Assembly (NCBI RefSeq): GCF_001619985.1
Contig: NW_017264194.1
Span: forward strand, 124,001-188,000
Reading direction: 5' to 3'
Source: Xylona heveae TC161
Lineage: Eukaryota; Ascomycota; Xylonomycetes; Xylonales; Xylonaceae
Length of the DNA: 64,000 bases
The notes under the pieces are model-generated. The model was not told the DNA's origin, did no database searches, and worked only from the letters and a program-made list of their open reading frames with translations. Position 1 is the stretch's first letter, and each line of letters starts with the position of its first letter. A program made the position numbers and the translations under genes. Positions 60,987-64,000 of the stretch are shown here, piece by piece.

Positions 60987-63833
60987 ATGGGGGACCCGGC
61001 TGAAGATTTCAAATCCCTACCCTTACCAGATCGATTCGTACACAAAGTAGGTCAAAAGCCTCCCCCGACCGGATAGTCGTAGATGTAAGCTTGGACATTA
61101 ATGGCTTTGGGCATTTTAGTTATGGAAGGTACGCAAAGAAGCATACGAAGATGCCGCCAAAGAATTCGAAAAGACTGCCGACGAATCAGATCCCGTGTTC
61201 AAGCCGTTTTTACAAGACCCGAGTCTTTGGAAGGGAGCCGCCGGAGACACAAATGTCGCCGCCCAGCAAGATGGTGTTGCTGCTCTGTGCTCTTTTCTTC
61301 AATATGGAGGGACGCAGGCTTGTATAAAGTGAGCAGACCAACCGAAATGCTCGATTTACAACTAATCCTTCTGCTCTTCAGGACCCGATCCCTCACCATC
61401 ACACCTATAGTCGAAAAGGGCCTCGCGGCAGCCAGGCCAGCAGCAAAGGCAAAGTCACTCGAAGCGCTGTTGTTATATATCGAGCTAGACAAGCCTGATC
61501 CGATCATTGAGGAGCTATTGCCCTCTCTCTCACATAAGCAACCCAAGATCATCGCAGCCACCCTCTCAGCGCTTACTTCGATATACCATGCCTACGGTTG
61601 CAAAACGATTGATCCGAAACCTGTACTTAAGGCTCTCCCCAAGGCTTTCGCTCATGCCGACAAGAATGTTCGAGCGGAGGCATCAAATCTCACGGTGGAG
61701 CTGTACCGCTGGTTGAAAGAAGCCATGAAAGCCATCTTTTGGGGCGAGCTAAAACCAGTGCAGCAAAATGATCTCGACGCGCAATTCGAGAAGGTGAAAC
61801 AGGAACCACCGCCGCAACAGGAAAGATACCTCAAGTCTCAGCAAGAAGCCATGGCGGCCGCTGCAGAAACGGGCGGAGACGAAGCTGCAGGTGGCGAACC
61901 GGAAGACGGAGAGGACGGCGGAGAACTGGATGAATTCTCTCTGGCTGAGCCCAAGGATGTTATTGCAGCAGCGCCCAAGGATTTCCACGAAAGATTGGCG
62001 TCTTCGAAATGGAAGGACCGAAAAGAGGCGCTTGATGAGCTATATGCTGTTATTAATGTTCCTCGGATCCAGGAGGGTCCGTTCGACGAGATGATTCGCG
62101 GATTTGCCAAGTCCATGAAGGATGCCAATGTAGCGGTTGTAACGGTCGCTGCAAACTGTGTTGAAGCTCTGGCAAAAGGCCTTCGGAAGAGCTTTGCCAA
62201 GTACCGGTCAATGATCATGGCGCCGATGATGGAACGCCTCAAGGAAAAGAAGCAATCGGTGACAGATGCCTTGGCCGGGGCTCTGGATGCCGTGTTCGCT
62301 TCCACTAGCCTAGAGGAATGTTTGGAGGAGGTTTTGGAATTTCTCAAACACAAGAATCCCCAGGTCAAACTTGAATCTTTGCGGTTTTTGATTCGATGCC
62401 TGAAAACAACACGCGATATGCCCTCCAAAACCGAAATCAAGTCTATTGCTGACGCGAGTACCAAGTTGCTCGCAGAGTCTACTGAAGCCTTAAGATCTGG
62501 AGCCGCTGAAGCCATGGGAACGTTGATGAAGATCACGGGAGAGAGGGCTATGAATCCGTACATGGAGAGCTTGGACGATATTCGCAAGACCAAGATCAAA
62601 GAGTACTTTGAAAAGGCCGAAGTGAAAGCAAAGGAGAAGCCCAAGGCGGCCCCTCCTCCACCCAAACCTGCCGCTGCGCCGGCTGCAGCTACGAGGAAGG
62701 TTGTCAAGAAACCCGCACTCGGAGTTAAAAAGCCTGCTGCTCCTGCTCCTCCGCCTCCATCTGCTCCATCACCAGTCGAAGAGCCACCCGCGGCCGCGCC
62801 TTTGAAGTCCCAGCCAACTTCGAGGGGCGTTCCGTCCAAGCTCGCTGGTCCCAAATCTGGCCTCGCTGCGCCAGGAGCCGGCCTCAAGTTGCAACGGAAG
62901 ATTGTTCCTCCAGGTGGAACACCGTCTGGTCTAGCATCGCCCAAACGTCCAGCTTCGGCTGGAGCCCCTGAAGAAGAAGTGCCAGCGCCGCCAAAGTTTG
63001 GGCTCGGCAACCGTGGCCTTGCTGGACGACCTCTGGGAAAGCTTACGCCGCAACCTGCACCAGTGGCTTCTGAAGCACCCTCGCCCGTTCCGACTCCAGG
63101 ATTAGGTGCAGCTGAACGGGCCGAGCTTGAAGAGCTTCGCGCTGAGAAGGAAAGGCTGATGCGGGCAAATGAAGAGCTGCGCATGGAGCGAGCTAAGCTA
63201 AATTCCCAGATCAACGAATTACAGAACCAGAATGCTCAGCTGATTGAGGACCACACAAGAGATGTGCTGAGCATCAAGGCCAAGGAGACCCAGCTTGTGC
63301 GGTCAAGGAGTGACGCAGAAACGGCCGAGCAGACGTGCCAGAAGCAGCAGCGAGAGATTGAGCGGTTGAAGCGGGAACTCAGCCGTACCGTGCGAGTGAC
63401 AAGTCCACCACCGGCAGACGTCAGTGACCATATCTATCGAGATGTTGAAATGAACGGACACTCGTTTCACGACGCGTATAACAGCAGGCAAGCTTCGGCG
63501 CGATCATACGTGTCGAGCCCTAGCGACGAGAAGGAGAATGGAGCCTTTGAGGCTCCGCCAAGAGCCAAGATGTCGCCGACCTTTTCTTCAGAGCGCAATT
63601 CTGGCACCAGCGGCCGTGGAAGCCCAATCACAGGGTCGCGAAATGCTAGCGGCAGTGGCAGCAATGGCGACGGTATTGAGAGCTGGAAGCGAGCTGCTGA
63701 AGTGACGAGCCAACTCAAAGCTCGCATTGAACAAATGAAGGTAAGTATCTTGTTGTGATTGATGCTGCGACGACGGGTGCTGATCATGCACTACTTTATA
63801 TAGGCGCGACAAGGGCTCTCGCGATATCCTTGA
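60987..63833 (+). CDS. STU2: XMAP215/Dis1-family microtubule polymerase (Stu2/AlpA-like)
   Basis: It binds tubulin through TOG domains and speeds microtubule plus-end growth. Exons 60987-61046, 61120-61328, 61382-63740 and 63804-63833 give 885 residues. TOG1 begins LPLPDRFVHKLWKVRKEAYE and TOG2 DFHERLASSKWKDRKEALDE, each with HEAT-like helices. As in fungal members there are two TOG domains, not the five of animals. A basic, Pro/Ala-rich linker follows (about residues 520-680; KKPALGVKKPAAPAPPPPSA), then a dimerising coiled coil (AERAELEELRAEKERLMRAN to QQREIERLKRELSR). The last exon is only 30 bases and adds ARQGLSRYP. A continuous frame through 61101-61328 includes intron sequence and a non-ATG start; the ATG at 60987 is the start. 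Confidence 0.94.
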
Positions 63834-64000
63834 TTTTTCTTCCCCTTTTCTCCACTTCCAGTCGAAGACGGAAATGACCCTGTACCTCCCTTTTTCGGTC
63901 CTCCTTTGATACCATAATGCCTTACGCCACTTTCTTCTTCTACCATCACGGTCTATTTCAACTGGGCATGCCGATGCACATTCTTGTCCTTTTGTCATCT

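Noticed and set aside
61838-63214. 458-codon open frame on the minus strand inside the XMAP215 homologue
   Set aside because: It mirrors the coding strand of a well-supported gene, is Gly/Ala/Ser-rich low complexity, and has no domain; it is an antisense shadow of the Pro/Ala/Lys-rich linker.

Overview
This is nuclear DNA of a filamentous ascomycete (Pezizomycotina). Genes carry many short GT-AG introns (mostly 45-90 bp) with CTAAC/CTGAC-like branch sites, they are monocistronic, and intergenic spacers are 0.3-2 kb. The gene content fits: PAC1/LIS1, an XMAP215/Stu2-type protein, Cdc24, VPH1, an ENA-type P-ATPase, QCR6 and MRP10. The short word TACTCCGTA recurs between genes; from memory it is common in Eurotiomycete spacers, so I lean to Eurotiomycetes (inference). 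One assembly gap (35 N) lies inside an intron at 29095-29129.

Layout. 0-7.4 kb: 3' part of a glycerol-3-phosphate acyltransferase (+), the mitoribosomal protein MRP10 (-), then a long ATG-free pyrimidine-rich leader holding seven copies of a small hairpin, and a lineage-specific basic protein with an N-myristoylation-like start (+). 9-17 kb: an OPT transporter (+), a DUF3445 protein (-), a WBP2-like GRAM protein (+), QCR6 (+). 17.7-28 kb: an SLC49/FLVCR-like MFS transporter (-), an F-box/LRR protein with an odd splice junction (+), V-ATPase subunit a (+). 28.7-40.4 kb, all minus strand: a class I/II aminotransferase, an 811-aa coiled-coil protein and Cdc24. 42-52 kb, all plus strand: an F-box/WD40 protein, a mitochondrial DUF1992 protein, a kinase-like protein and a PD-(D/E)XK-like protein with a stop before an open in-frame tail. 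53-64 kb: ENA P-ATPase (-), PAC1 (-) and, divergent from PAC1, the XMAP215 homologue (+).

How they work together. Most genes are unrelated housekeeping loci. Two links stand out: PAC1 and the XMAP215 homologue, both microtubule plus-end regulators, share one divergent 966-bp promoter; and the ENA promoter carries nine PacC-type GCCARG hexamers, matching known alkaline-pH control of ENA pumps. The least explained locus is 4.3-7.4 kb, where about 1.6 kb of upstream sequence has no ATG on the coding strand and carries a repeated stem-loop before a gene I cannot assign to any family. No CRISPR, rRNA, tRNA or intact mobile element was found.
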